DNA of 6,301 bases, taken from an uncultured Eubacteriales bacterium. Lineage in GTDB: Bacteria; Bacillota_A; Clostridia; Peptostreptococcales; Anaerovoracaceae. The position numbers and the translations under genes were made by a program. The stretch spans positions 1-6,301 of the forward strand of contig CADATR010000104.1 in the NCBI GenBank assembly GCA_902790885.1, written 5' to 3'. Under the pieces are notes generated by a model. It was not told where the DNA came from, made no database searches, and saw only the letters and a program-made list of their open reading frames with translations. Shown here in pieces: positions 1-5,259 of this stretch. Every line of letters starts with the position of its first letter. The first letter of the stretch is position 1.

Positions 1-232
1 GGCTCTCATGTAGAAGATTTGTAAAAAGTCCTTTTTCGCCGGCAGGCAGCAAGGCGAAAAAGCTAATAATTATTCAAGTCGATGCATATATGCATGCTTT
101 GATGAAAACAAAAGATTCCGGAAAGCAGGTTGCCGATCGAAGGCATATTTTCATCGATCTTTTCACTGCACTAAATTATTATTTTATTGCTTTCCGATAT
201 AAGAACACAAACGAGGAAATACCAAGACTATC
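1..232. other. Non-coding left edge rich in inverted repeats
   Basis: No convincing gene is visible. Readable frames here lack family resemblance, and the longest runs antisense into the SRAP gene. The stretch carries several inverted repeats: a perfect 10-bp stem with a 12-nt loop (31-40 with 53-62), a 14-bp perfect palindrome ATGCATATATGCAT (82-95), a 9-bp stem CGGAAAGCA/TGCTTTCCG (119-127 with 188-196), and a 6-bp GATCGA/TCGATC pair (135-140 with 154-159) nested inside it. The first is probably a terminator. The others could be regulatory DNA or a small structured RNA, but no promoter clearly supports an RNA gene. Confidence 0.6.
23..62 (-). terminator. Probable intrinsic terminator downstream of the SRAP gene
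   Basis: On the minus strand, CTTTTTCGCC (62-53) pairs perfectly with GGCGAAAAAG (40-31) around a 12-nt loop, and a five-T run follows two bases later (27-23). It lies about 170 nt beyond the SRAP stop and is the only terminator-like structure there. The A/T-rich stem base and the GA gap before the T run make it less than classical. Confidence 0.5.
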
Positions 233-859
233 CTATAGCCCAAAGTCCATCCTTATTTGTCCGGAATCATGCTCGCATATCAACTCCGGCTGTTTCCTTC
301 CAAGGAACTCCGAAAGTTTTGTGTCATCATATATCCACGGTCTGATCTCGTCACGGCTGATAATTACAGGCATACGGTCGTGTACCCTTATCATTGAGTC
401 ATTCGCTTCCGTAGTTAAGATTGTATATCGATTAACGCTTTGCTCCTCACGGTAGAATCCTGCAAAAAATATCAGCTGCTTACACGGCAAAGTAATTCTG
501 TATCTTGCCTTATAACGGTCCCACTCATAGAACCCGCTTGCCGGGATCACACAGCGCCGCCTGGCTATACTTTCGGCGAACAGATTCTTTTCTCTTGCAG
601 TCTCAGATCTCGCATTGATGATGAGGCCTTTTCTATAAGGATTTTCGAAACCCCAAAACATTTCCGACACACCCAGAGTATCTGTCTTATGACCACCATT
701 TGATTCAGCAGAATGTATCGTGACAGATGCCTGGGACGGATAAATATCTCGGTTGGTTGTTTTACTGCGATCAAAGTCTGACAGTTTTACTACTGCCTCA
801 GCTTTCATCAATTCTCTTAATTCTATTTCGAAATCTTCGTAATAGTATCTACAGCACAT
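233..859 (-). CDS. SRAP-domain protein (SOS response-associated peptidase, YedK/HMCES family)
   Basis: Proteins of this family form a covalent thiazolidine link between their N-terminal Cys2 and abasic sites in single-stranded DNA, shielding them during replication. The 208-residue product is of normal family length. It shows the family landmarks: Met-Cys at the N-terminus (MCCRYY), Asn82 in NARSET, the RRRCVIPASGFYEW block with Glu112, and His160 in VHDRMP. These match the catalytic Cys, Asn, Glu and His of the family. The start is set at the ATG (857-859) because Cys must become residue 2 for activity; an in-frame TTG seven codons upstream would bury it. The ribosome site is weak (GAAAG about 8 nt away). 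Residue 3 is Cys where Gly is usual. It follows the lipoprotein flavodoxin gene after 104 nt and has its own candidate promoter. No LexA-type operator was found. Confidence 0.95.
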   Translation of the reverse strand: MCCRYYYEDFEIELRELMKAEAVVKLSDFDRSKTTNRDIYPSQASVTIHSAESNGGHKTDTLGVSEMFWGFENPYRKGLIINARSETAREKNLFAESIARRRCVIPASGFYEWDRYKARYRITLPCKQLIFFAGFYREEQSVNRYTILTTEANDSMIRVHDRMPVIISRDEIRPWIYDDTKLSEFLGRKQPELICEHDSGQIRMDFGL

Positions 860-956
860 AACAATACTTTCAGTTATCAACAGTGTGCAGCGGATCTCTC
901 TATATCTCTGAGTTTTCTTGTGTTCATTTCGAGTTTCCTCTTCTGAGCTGTATACT

Positions 957-984
957 ATTATAACTAGTATCCGAGTCCCGACAA
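957..984 (-). promoter_or_regulatory. Candidate promoter of the SRAP gene
   Basis: A perfect TATAAT (962-957, minus strand) lies 16 nt downstream of TTGTCG (984-979). The pair overlaps the 3' end of the lipoprotein flavodoxin gene and would give a leader of roughly 90 nt. No terminator was seen between the two genes, so read-through from the operon is also possible. Confidence 0.45.
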
Positions 985-1659
985 CCAGTCTTTTACTGCA
1001 GATCTTACATTTTCCTGATCGCTCTGTGCGTCCTGCCCCCTTACAGCCAGTCCTTCCAGCACTTCCGAATCAGGGCAGGCTTCTGCAAGCGCAGTGTCAA
1101 AGTTTGCAAGGCCGCTGCCTTCATGTGTTGAGAAAGGCACGAGTTTCTTGCCTGACAGATCTTCATTTTCGAAGAACGTATACATGATCATCGGCCAGTC
1201 GCCCCACCATACCGGAGACCCGATGAATATAGTTGTGTATCCGGAAAGATCCGGGACCTCGCCCTTATATGCAGGTCTGGCATTATCGTTCTGTTCCTGC
1301 TTGGCGACTTCTGTAAGCGCATCATATGTATCAGGATAGCTGTCCTCTTCCGGAAGGATCTCAAACATATCCGCACCGGTTTCCTCCGCTATCATCTCAG
1401 CAACGATCGCAGTATTTCCTTTGTCGATCACACCGACTTTATACTGCTCTCCCGTCCTTGAAAAATACACAACCAGAGCCTTACCTTCTCCTTCTCCTGG
1501 CGCAACTTCTGTATCTGATGTTGTTTCCTGCTGTTCCGCCGTGCTCTCTTCAGCAGAACCGGCCTGGTCTTCACTATTTCCTGAGCCACAGGAAACTGCT
1601 GTGACAACAAGCGCCATCAGCAACATAAGTATTCCGAATCTCTTTATTGACTGTCCCAT
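964..1659 (-). CDS. Surface lipoprotein with a flavodoxin domain
   Basis: The 231-residue product starts with a lipoprotein signal: positively charged n-region (K6 R7), hydrophobic stretch about residues 9-22 and lipobox AVSC with Cys24 as the predicted lipidated residue. A Glu/Ser/Thr-rich linker (about 25-58) follows. A flavodoxin-like domain runs from about 60 to the end: KALVVYFSRTG for the FMN phosphate loop, GSPVWWGDWPM (147-157) for an FMN-stacking loop, and STHEGSG (177-183). By family it should bind FMN and carry electrons outside the membrane; the partner is unknown. The start is firm: AGGAGG sits 5 nt upstream and overlaps the TAG stop of the preceding NTF2-like gene, suggesting translational coupling. 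It is the last gene of the four-gene operon. The domain resembles the operon's cytosolic flavodoxin, so the pair may come from duplication with one copy retargeted. FMN content and redox role are inferred. Confidence 0.88.
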   Translation of the reverse strand: MGQSIKRFGILMLLMALVVTAVSCGSGNSEDQAGSAEESTAEQQETTSDTEVAPGEGEGKALVVYFSRTGEQYKVGVIDKGNTAIVAEMIAEETGADMFEILPEEDSYPDTYDALTEVAKQEQNDNARPAYKGEVPDLSGYTTIFIGSPVWWGDWPMIMYTFFENEDLSGKKLVPFSTHEGSGLANFDTALAEACPDSEVLEGLAVRGQDAQSDQENVRSAVKDWLSGLGY

Positions 1660-1668
1660 AAACTCCTC

Positions 1669-2070
1669 CTATTCTTCTATCCATTTACCGTCTTTTCTGG
1701 TAAAGCTATGTGTGCCCTTCATTTGGGAGGTACCCCTTGCTCCATAAGCATTAGCGTTAAGTACTGAAGTGTATGTTATAGTTGCGCTGTCGCCATTTAC
1801 CTTTATTACCGGATCAGCGATCCCGATGGTGTAATATGTCAGACTTCCATCTGCGATGTCAGCGAAATACTCTTCTCTTGTCTGCTTCTTACCACTCATA
1901 TGTGTATAGGTTTTGTTTTCCGCAGTCAGTTCTCTCAGCGTATCTATGTCCGCATCAGTCATTGCCTGGCAGTATCTGGCCTGATGATACAGAACATCCT
2001 TCTCATCCCTATCCAGCGCTGCTATGTCTATCCCTGTTACATTCACATTACCAAATCCATCAATCTTCAT
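1669..2070 (-). CDS. NTF2/SnoaL-like small protein
   Basis: A 133-residue protein with the pattern of the NTF2-like alpha+beta cone fold: an N-terminal helical part (RDEKDVLYHQARYCQAMTDADIDTLRELT, about 21-49 read in pieces), then TYTHMSGKKQTREEYFADIADGSL-type sequence and a C-terminal beta sheet ending in HSFTRKDGKWIEE. Members of this fold are small-molecule isomerases, cyclases, dehydratases or non-enzymatic binding proteins, so no reaction can be assigned. There is no signal peptide. The start ATG has AAAGGA 6 nt upstream and lies only 2 nt after the acetyltransferase stop; its own stop lies within the ribosome site of the lipoprotein flavodoxin. This placement ties its expression to the flavodoxins. 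Fold assignment is from sequence pattern, and function is unknown. Confidence 0.75.
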   Translation of the reverse strand: MKIDGFGNVNVTGIDIAALDRDEKDVLYHQARYCQAMTDADIDTLRELTAENKTYTHMSGKKQTREEYFADIADGSLTYYTIGIADPVIKVNGDSATITYTSVLNANAYGARGTSQMKGTHSFTRKDGKWIEE

Positions 2071-2072
2071 TT

Positions 2073-2657
2073 TTATTCCTTTTGTTCAGATGGATCCAGG
2101 TATCTGATCACCTTTGCCGGTACACCGCCTACTACCGCGTAATCAGGCACATCCTTAGTTACAACAGCGCCTGCTGCCACAACGGCATATTCACCGACTG
2201 TGACGCCCGGGCAAATAGTTGCATTCATCCCGATCCATGCGTTTTTCTTTATGAGGACCTTGCCATATGTGTATTTGGTGTGGCGCTCGTTCATATCATG
2301 ATTGATGCTGGCTATCCTGAGTCCCGGTGCGGACATGACGCCGTCCTCAAACTCGATCCCGCCCGATGCAGAAAGGATCGCCGAATGATTCAGAAAAACT
2401 CCCTTTCCGAACTTGACGCGGTTTCCGAAGTCGCAGATGAATGGCGTCAGAATGCGCACATCATCAAGCTTTCTTCCGAAGAGTTCCTCAAGATCATTCA
2501 CATAGGTCGGATCATCAGGCATCTTGGCATTAGCCCTTGCACAGAGGACTCTGGCACGCATCATCTCTTCTACTGCTTCTCTGAAGTACGGCTCCCTGTT
2601 ATCTGTAGGGCCGCCTTCGTCCATCAGTTTATATACATAACCCTTTTCGTATTCCAT
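2073..2657 (-). CDS. Hexapeptide-repeat sugar O-acetyltransferase (maltose/galactoside acetyltransferase-like)
   Basis: The product (194 aa) fits the LacA/Maa/NodL branch of acetyl-CoA-dependent O-acetyltransferases, which acetylate a sugar hydroxyl in the cytosol. The N-terminal helical segment (about 1-60) has the family's short Mac-type pattern (REPYFREAVEEMMRARVLCARAN). A left-handed beta helix follows from about 70: FGNRVKFGKGVFLN, then SINHD with His120 as the expected catalytic base, then the strongly conserved end WIGMNATICPGVTVG and AVVTKDVPDYAVVGGVPAKVIRYL. Length is close to the usual 180-205 aa. AGGAGG lies 5 nt before the ATG and overlaps the TAA stop of the upstream flavodoxin, so translation is probably coupled. 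The natural acceptor is not readable. Why a sugar acetyltransferase sits between flavodoxin genes is unclear; a detoxifying or housekeeping role is only a guess. Confidence 0.93.
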   Translation of the reverse strand: MEYEKGYVYKLMDEGGPTDNREPYFREAVEEMMRARVLCARANAKMPDDPTYVNDLEELFGRKLDDVRILTPFICDFGNRVKFGKGVFLNHSAILSASGGIEFEDGVMSAPGLRIASINHDMNERHTKYTYGKVLIKKNAWIGMNATICPGVTVGEYAVVAAGAVVTKDVPDYAVVGGVPAKVIRYLDPSEQKE

Positions 2658-2667
2658 CGCTGCCTCC

Positions 2668-3189
2668 TTAAAGAACTCCGTTTGCAGAGAGCCACTTCTT
2701 TACCGGGCCGGATGCGCTCGCTGCTCTGCTGCCTGTTACCGAAAGACCGCTTTTTATGTTTGCTCCCGGCATCATCCTGCGCAGATCAGATTCGCTGTGT
2801 CCCATTCCGCTTCCCTCATTCGTGCAGAGCGGGAGGACCGTCTTTCCTGCAAAGTTGAAGTTATCTATGAATGTTGCGACTGCCATCGGGAATGTGCCCC
2901 AGTAGTTTGGATAAGCGAGGATGACCGTCTCATACTCATCGATGCTCTCAGGCATGCTCACCAGCTCCGGGCGTGCATTTGCTTTAAGGTCCTTCTTGGC
3001 TTCCTCTATGCATGTCATGTAGACCGGTGAATACGGATCCTTCATCTCGATCTTGAAAACGTCTGCATCTATCATTTCCTTCATGCCGTTGCATACGATC
3101 TCGGTATTTCCTGTCTTGACGTATCTCATAGCTCCGCCGAAGTAGTTTTCATCTGCCCTTGAAAAGAAAGCGATAAGTGTTTTAGCCAT
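2668..3189 (-). CDS. Cytosolic flavodoxin-like protein
   Basis: First gene of the operon (173 aa). It begins with a beta strand and phosphate-binding loop, KTLIAFFSRADEN (3-15), that differs from the classical T/S-rich flavodoxin loop but is usual in the flavodoxin subgroup with a long KTGNTE turn (25-30). Tyr-rich AYPNYWGTFPM (92-102) should flank the FMN ring, and LCTNEGSGMGHS (121-132) forms a later FMN loop. There is no signal peptide, so it should act in the cytosol as an FMN electron carrier or small FMN reductase; the partner is not shown. The start chosen has AGGAGG 6 nt upstream. A longer reading would add 24 basic residues without homology or ribosome site. It lies opposite the LysR regulator across a region with two matching palindromes, so it is probably controlled by that regulator. 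Confidence 0.9.
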   Translation of the reverse strand: MAKTLIAFFSRADENYFGGAMRYVKTGNTEIVCNGMKEMIDADVFKIEMKDPYSPVYMTCIEEAKKDLKANARPELVSMPESIDEYETVILAYPNYWGTFPMAVATFIDNFNFAGKTVLPLCTNEGSGMGHSESDLRRMMPGANIKSGLSVTGSRAASASGPVKKWLSANGVL

Positions 3190-3251
3190 TTTGTGCCTCC
3201 TGTTACATCTTGCTGTCGTTCTTTTGCTTTTTGTTTTCCTTTGATGGCTTA

Positions 3252-3281
3252 ATTCTTGCACACATTGATTGAATAATCCAA
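3252..3281 (-). promoter_or_regulatory. Candidate promoter of the flavodoxin operon
   Basis: TTGGAT (3281-3276) and AAGAAT (3257-3252) on the minus strand are 18 nt apart, with an extended-box TGC directly before the -10. It would start transcription near 3245, placing the operator centres near -30 and -63, the usual layout for LysR-type activation. The -10 is only 4/6. An alternative is TATACT at 3294-3289, which lacks a good -35 and would put its start inside operator 1. Confidence 0.4.
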
Positions 3282-3283
3282 TC
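3267..3283. promoter_or_regulatory. LysR operator 1 (activation-type half of a pair)
   Basis: GATTGAATAATCCAATC has 5-bp inverted arms (GATTG/CAATC) around a 7-nt centre and contains a symmetric T-N11-A motif (T3269, A3281), the hallmark of LysR-type binding sites. It matches operator 2 at 14 of 17 positions. It covers the -35 of the regulator's own promoter and the candidate -35 of the flavodoxin operon. Binding is inferred. Confidence 0.65.
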
Positions 3284-3298
3284 CAAACAGTATATAAT
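3269..3298 (+). promoter_or_regulatory. Candidate promoter of the LysR-type regulator
   Basis: TTGAAT (3269-3274) and a perfect TATAAT (3293-3298) are separated by 18 nt, giving a start near 3305. The -35 lies inside operator 1 and the start inside operator 2, an arrangement expected for autorepression. Confidence 0.6.
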
Positions 3299-3299
3299 T

Positions 3300-3316
3300 G
3301 ATTTAATAATTAAATC
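3300..3316. promoter_or_regulatory. LysR operator 2 (recognition-type, perfect palindrome)
   Basis: GATTTAATAATTAAATC is a perfect palindrome of two 8-bp arms around a single A, with a symmetric T-N11-A (T3302, A3314). Its centre is 33 bp from that of operator 1, about three helical turns, so both sites face the same side of the DNA. The more perfect symmetry suggests it is the high-affinity site. Confidence 0.7.
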
Positions 3317-3360
3317 GCATGCATCCATTTTTCACTACTACGAGACCTAAGGACCGGGCC

Positions 3361-4248
3361 ATGAACTCCAAGCAGATCGATTATTGTATAGAACTCGCTC
3401 ACACTCTCAACTTCACCAGGGCGGCCGAGAACCAGTATGTCAGTCAGCCGACTTTCTCTTACCAGATCAGGCTTCTTGAAGAAGAGATCGGCTTTGCCAT
3501 CTTTGAACGAAGCGGCAAAGGTGCGGCTCTGACTCCGGCCGGAGAGCAGTTTGTCCTTACTATCACCTCTCTTCGCGACCAGATGAAGCGCGCCATAGAG
3601 CAGGGTCAGAATTTCAGCGCGAAATACAAGGACAGCATTTCCATCAACATGATGACACGCAGCTCCATATTCTTTCTGCCTGAAGCAATGCGCTTAATGG
3701 CAGATGCTCATCCGGATGTACAGATAGAGCCACAGTTCTTATATAACGGTGGGCTTGAGGCTTTCCTGAAAAATGAATCGGACATACATTTCACTCTCGA
3801 GGAGCTGACACGCCATGTCCCGTCTATCAATGTGCATAAGCTGTTCACGAGCCGTATATATCTGATCGCGCGCAGAGATGACCCTCTTGCGGATAAGAAC
3901 CTGCTCACGGAAGAGGACCTGTACGGCCGTACTCTTATGGTGGGTGGAGGTTCTCCCGCGGCACTCCGGGCTGTCCAGCAGAGGCTGATCGCTTCAGGCC
4001 GGATAGATTATTTCAACAGTCACGATCACGACACCACCCTCACCAATGTCGCGGCAGACAGAGGCGTCTGCCTCGCTCCGGGATTCCTGAACGATCACAG
4101 CGGGCAGTATGCCTGGATTCCTTTTGACTGCCCGGAATCATTTTCGTGTGTTCTCTGCACACATAAAAACGACGCCCGTGAAAGCGTCGCTCATTTTGTA
4201 CAAATACTGCAGAGCCTATTTAGCGAAGCCACTGCCTTTCCGCTGTAA
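3361..4248 (+). CDS. LysR-type transcriptional regulator
   Basis: A 295-residue regulator of normal family length. Residues 1-60 form the winged helix-turn-helix: MNSKQIDYCIELAHTLNFTR, then AAENQYVSQPTFSYQIRLLE (recognition helix around SQPTFSYQI) and the wing with FERSGKGAALTPAGEQF. A linker helix follows to about 90, then the periplasmic-binding-protein-like effector domain (SINMMTRSSIFFLPEAMRLM to the end). The effector is unknown. ATG 3361 is preferred because TAAGGA lies 7 nt upstream and it begins directly with the conserved helix; an in-frame ATG 14 codons earlier lacks these features. It is divergent to the flavodoxin operon and shares a promoter region with two T-N11-A palindromes, so it probably regulates that operon and itself. 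Its stop lies within the terminator of the convergent hydrolase gene. Confidence 0.95.
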   Translation: MNSKQIDYCIELAHTLNFTRAAENQYVSQPTFSYQIRLLEEEIGFAIFERSGKGAALTPAGEQFVLTITSLRDQMKRAIEQGQNFSAKYKDSISINMMTRSSIFFLPEAMRLMADAHPDVQIEPQFLYNGGLEAFLKNESDIHFTLEELTRHVPSINVHKLFTSRIYLIARRDDPLADKNLLTEEDLYGRTLMVGGGSPAALRAVQQRLIASGRIDYFNSHDHDTTLTNVAADRGVCLAPGFLNDHSGQYAWIPFDCPESFSCVLCTHKNDARESVAHFVQILQSLFSEATAFPL

Positions 4249-4273
4249 AACGACTGTATATTTCAACAGTCGT
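4246..4273 (-). terminator. Intrinsic terminator of the hydrolase gene (inside repeat A)
   Basis: On the minus strand ACGACTGT (4273-4266) pairs perfectly with ACAGTCGT (4257-4250) around an 8-nt loop and runs into TTTT. It lies about 30 nt after the hydrolase stop. On the plus strand no T run follows, so it serves the minus strand. Confidence 0.75.
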
Positions 4274-4296
4274 CTCAGGCGGAGGACATGGGACTC
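4247..4296. repeat. Direct repeat A: tRNA-3'-end-like sequence plus terminator
   Basis: 4247-4287 matches 5236-5273 with two mismatches and one 3-nt gap, and 4288-4296 (ATGGGACTC) matches 5358-5366. Read on the minus strand the order is GAGTCCCATGTCCTCCGCC and then the terminator hairpin. GAGT-CCCAT-GTCCTCC-G-CC fits the end of a T loop, the T-stem 3' strand, the acceptor 3' strand, discriminator G and CC of a serine-type tRNA. No other tRNA part is present. It abuts the hydrolase stop codon. Confidence 0.7.
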
Positions 4297-4301
4297 TCCT
4301 G

Positions 4302-5138
4302 CTAGAACTCTATCGTTTCAGTTTTTATTTCTTTATCATGACTGCAAAGAACGGCTGCACATGCAGTGTCGTTTGCTTCCTTTGCGACCCAGCGCAGAGT
4401 TTTAAACTGCAGTGCCGGATCAGCGGCGAATCCCGGTGCTTCCATCTTTTCCCAGCTGCGCGGAGATACGGCAGCGTCCGAAGCCAGAAGCACATACCTC
4501 TCTTTATTTCTGACAATGACTCCGCAAAGCCCGTCTGTATGCCCCGGCATATTCACCATCATGATGCTGCCGTCACCTGTGATATCTATGGCTTTGTTCA
4601 TCGGGCCAAGCAGATGGCCTCTGAAGAACACTCTTTCCGCACCCTCTACATCCCATAGCTGCTCCGGCTGTCTGATACGGTATTTCGTCCTTACCGACCA
4701 GTATGCTTCATCCTCAGGTATCACTATCCTCTTTGCCCGGCTCACCGATCTGAGTCCCGAAACATGATCCGGATCAAGATGTGTAATGAGCACTGCGTCT
4801 ATATCTTCCTGCCTTATACCCATGGATCTCAGCTGTTCATCCACTGCCATGCCCGCAGGTACATATGGCCTGTACAGCGCGGCCAGGTGCGTGGGCAGAA
4901 CGCTTTTTACAGCTTTGGGATCATAGACTCCATCCGGACTGATATCTCTGCTCCAGCCTGTATCCACAAGAAAAAGCCCTGCCGGATGCTCGATCAGATA
5001 TGAAAACGCCGGGAGTGTTACCCGTTTGCGTTCGGGAACCATAACGGCTTTCCGGAAATCAGTCATTATACTCCCGCCGCCGTACAGCAGATCCTCATAT
5101 ACTCTTATGTACCCGCAATTCAGTATGTGTATTTTCAC
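4302..5138 (-). CDS. Metallo-beta-lactamase-fold hydrolase (N-acyl homoserine lactonase-like)
   Basis: A 278-residue metallo-hydrolase. The opening MKIHILNCGYIRV and the VDTG motif (58-61) are typical of the AHL-lactonase-like branch. Metal ligands appear in order: HLDPDH (His120, Asp122, Asp124, His125), His200 in MPGHTDG, Asp221 in ASDAA and His267 in CSHDKE. Asp122 replaces the second His of the usual HxHxDH, a variant I believe is common in clostridial relatives, so activity is not excluded. It probably opens a lactone or related ester, but substrate and any role in quorum quenching are not shown. The start is GTG, supported by the conserved N-terminus; AAGGA lies 11 nt upstream, rather far. 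The GTG overlaps the TGA of an upstream membrane-protein remnant (GTGA), a sign of former coupling. The gene stands between two direct repeats and ends at a terminator. Confidence 0.88.
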   Translation of the reverse strand: MKIHILNCGYIRVYEDLLYGGGSIMTDFRKAVMVPERKRVTLPAFSYLIEHPAGLFLVDTGWSRDISPDGVYDPKAVKSVLPTHLAALYRPYVPAGMAVDEQLRSMGIRQEDIDAVLITHLDPDHVSGLRSVSRAKRIVIPEDEAYWSVRTKYRIRQPEQLWDVEGAERVFFRGHLLGPMNKAIDITGDGSIMMVNMPGHTDGLCGVIVRNKERYVLLASDAAVSPRSWEKMEAPGFAADPALQFKTLRWVAKEANDTACAAVLCSHDKEIKTETIEF

Positions 5139-5233
5139 AGCAGCTTAAGTCCTTTTGTCATAAGCAGGAGCCCCAGTGTGACTATCAGCACCGTGCTGAC
5201 TCTCGTGATGTACTTATTATACCTCTTCGGAAT
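5135..5233 (-). pseudogene. C-terminal remnant of an integral membrane protein
   Basis: Directly upstream of the hydrolase an open frame of 32 codons ends in TGA at 5137-5135. It encodes a basic turn (IPKRYNKYITR), then a hydrophobic helix-like run (VSTVLIVTLGLLLM) and a short KGLKLL tail, the usual look of a last transmembrane helix, for example of small exporters. It has no plausible start, and its upstream end runs into the T tract of the terminator in repeat B, with an in-frame stop shortly beyond. Its stop overlaps the hydrolase GTG by the four bases GTGA, as in coupled operon genes. The simplest reading is a gene truncated when repeat B arrived. A TATAAT (5221-5216) inside it could now serve the hydrolase, though no good -35 is visible. 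The family is not identified. Confidence 0.5.
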
Positions 5234-5259
5234 AAAAAACGACGGTATTCAACAGTCGT
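5234..5259 (-). terminator. Intrinsic terminator downstream of fic (inside repeat B)
   Basis: On the minus strand ACGAC (5259-5255) pairs with GTCGT (5243-5239), with one inner G-C pair after a mismatch, and is followed by TTTTTT. It is the first terminator after the Fic gene and also separates that transcript from the hydrolase. Confidence 0.75.

Noticed and set aside
90..703. Plus-strand open frames over the left edge and the SRAP gene
   Set aside because: They overlap a clearly conserved minus-strand gene and show no domain pattern or good ribosome site.
860..963. Terminator between the lipoprotein flavodoxin and SRAP genes
   Set aside because: No GC-rich stem followed by a T run was found on the minus strand, so transcripts may read through.
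1782..2858. A 358-codon plus-strand open frame
   Set aside because: It is antisense to the NTF2-like, acetyltransferase and flavodoxin genes, has low-complexity Cys/His/Leu-rich translation and no family resemblance.
3190..3251. FMN riboswitch or other leader element before the flavodoxin operon
   Set aside because: The leader is only about 55 nt with the favoured promoter, is A-rich, and shows none of the conserved stems of an FMN riboswitch.
4170..4189. Hairpin CGACGC/GCGTCG followed by a short T run, resembling the nearby terminators
   Set aside because: It lies inside the conserved end of the LysR reading frame, with the T run distant from the stem, and is probably chance.
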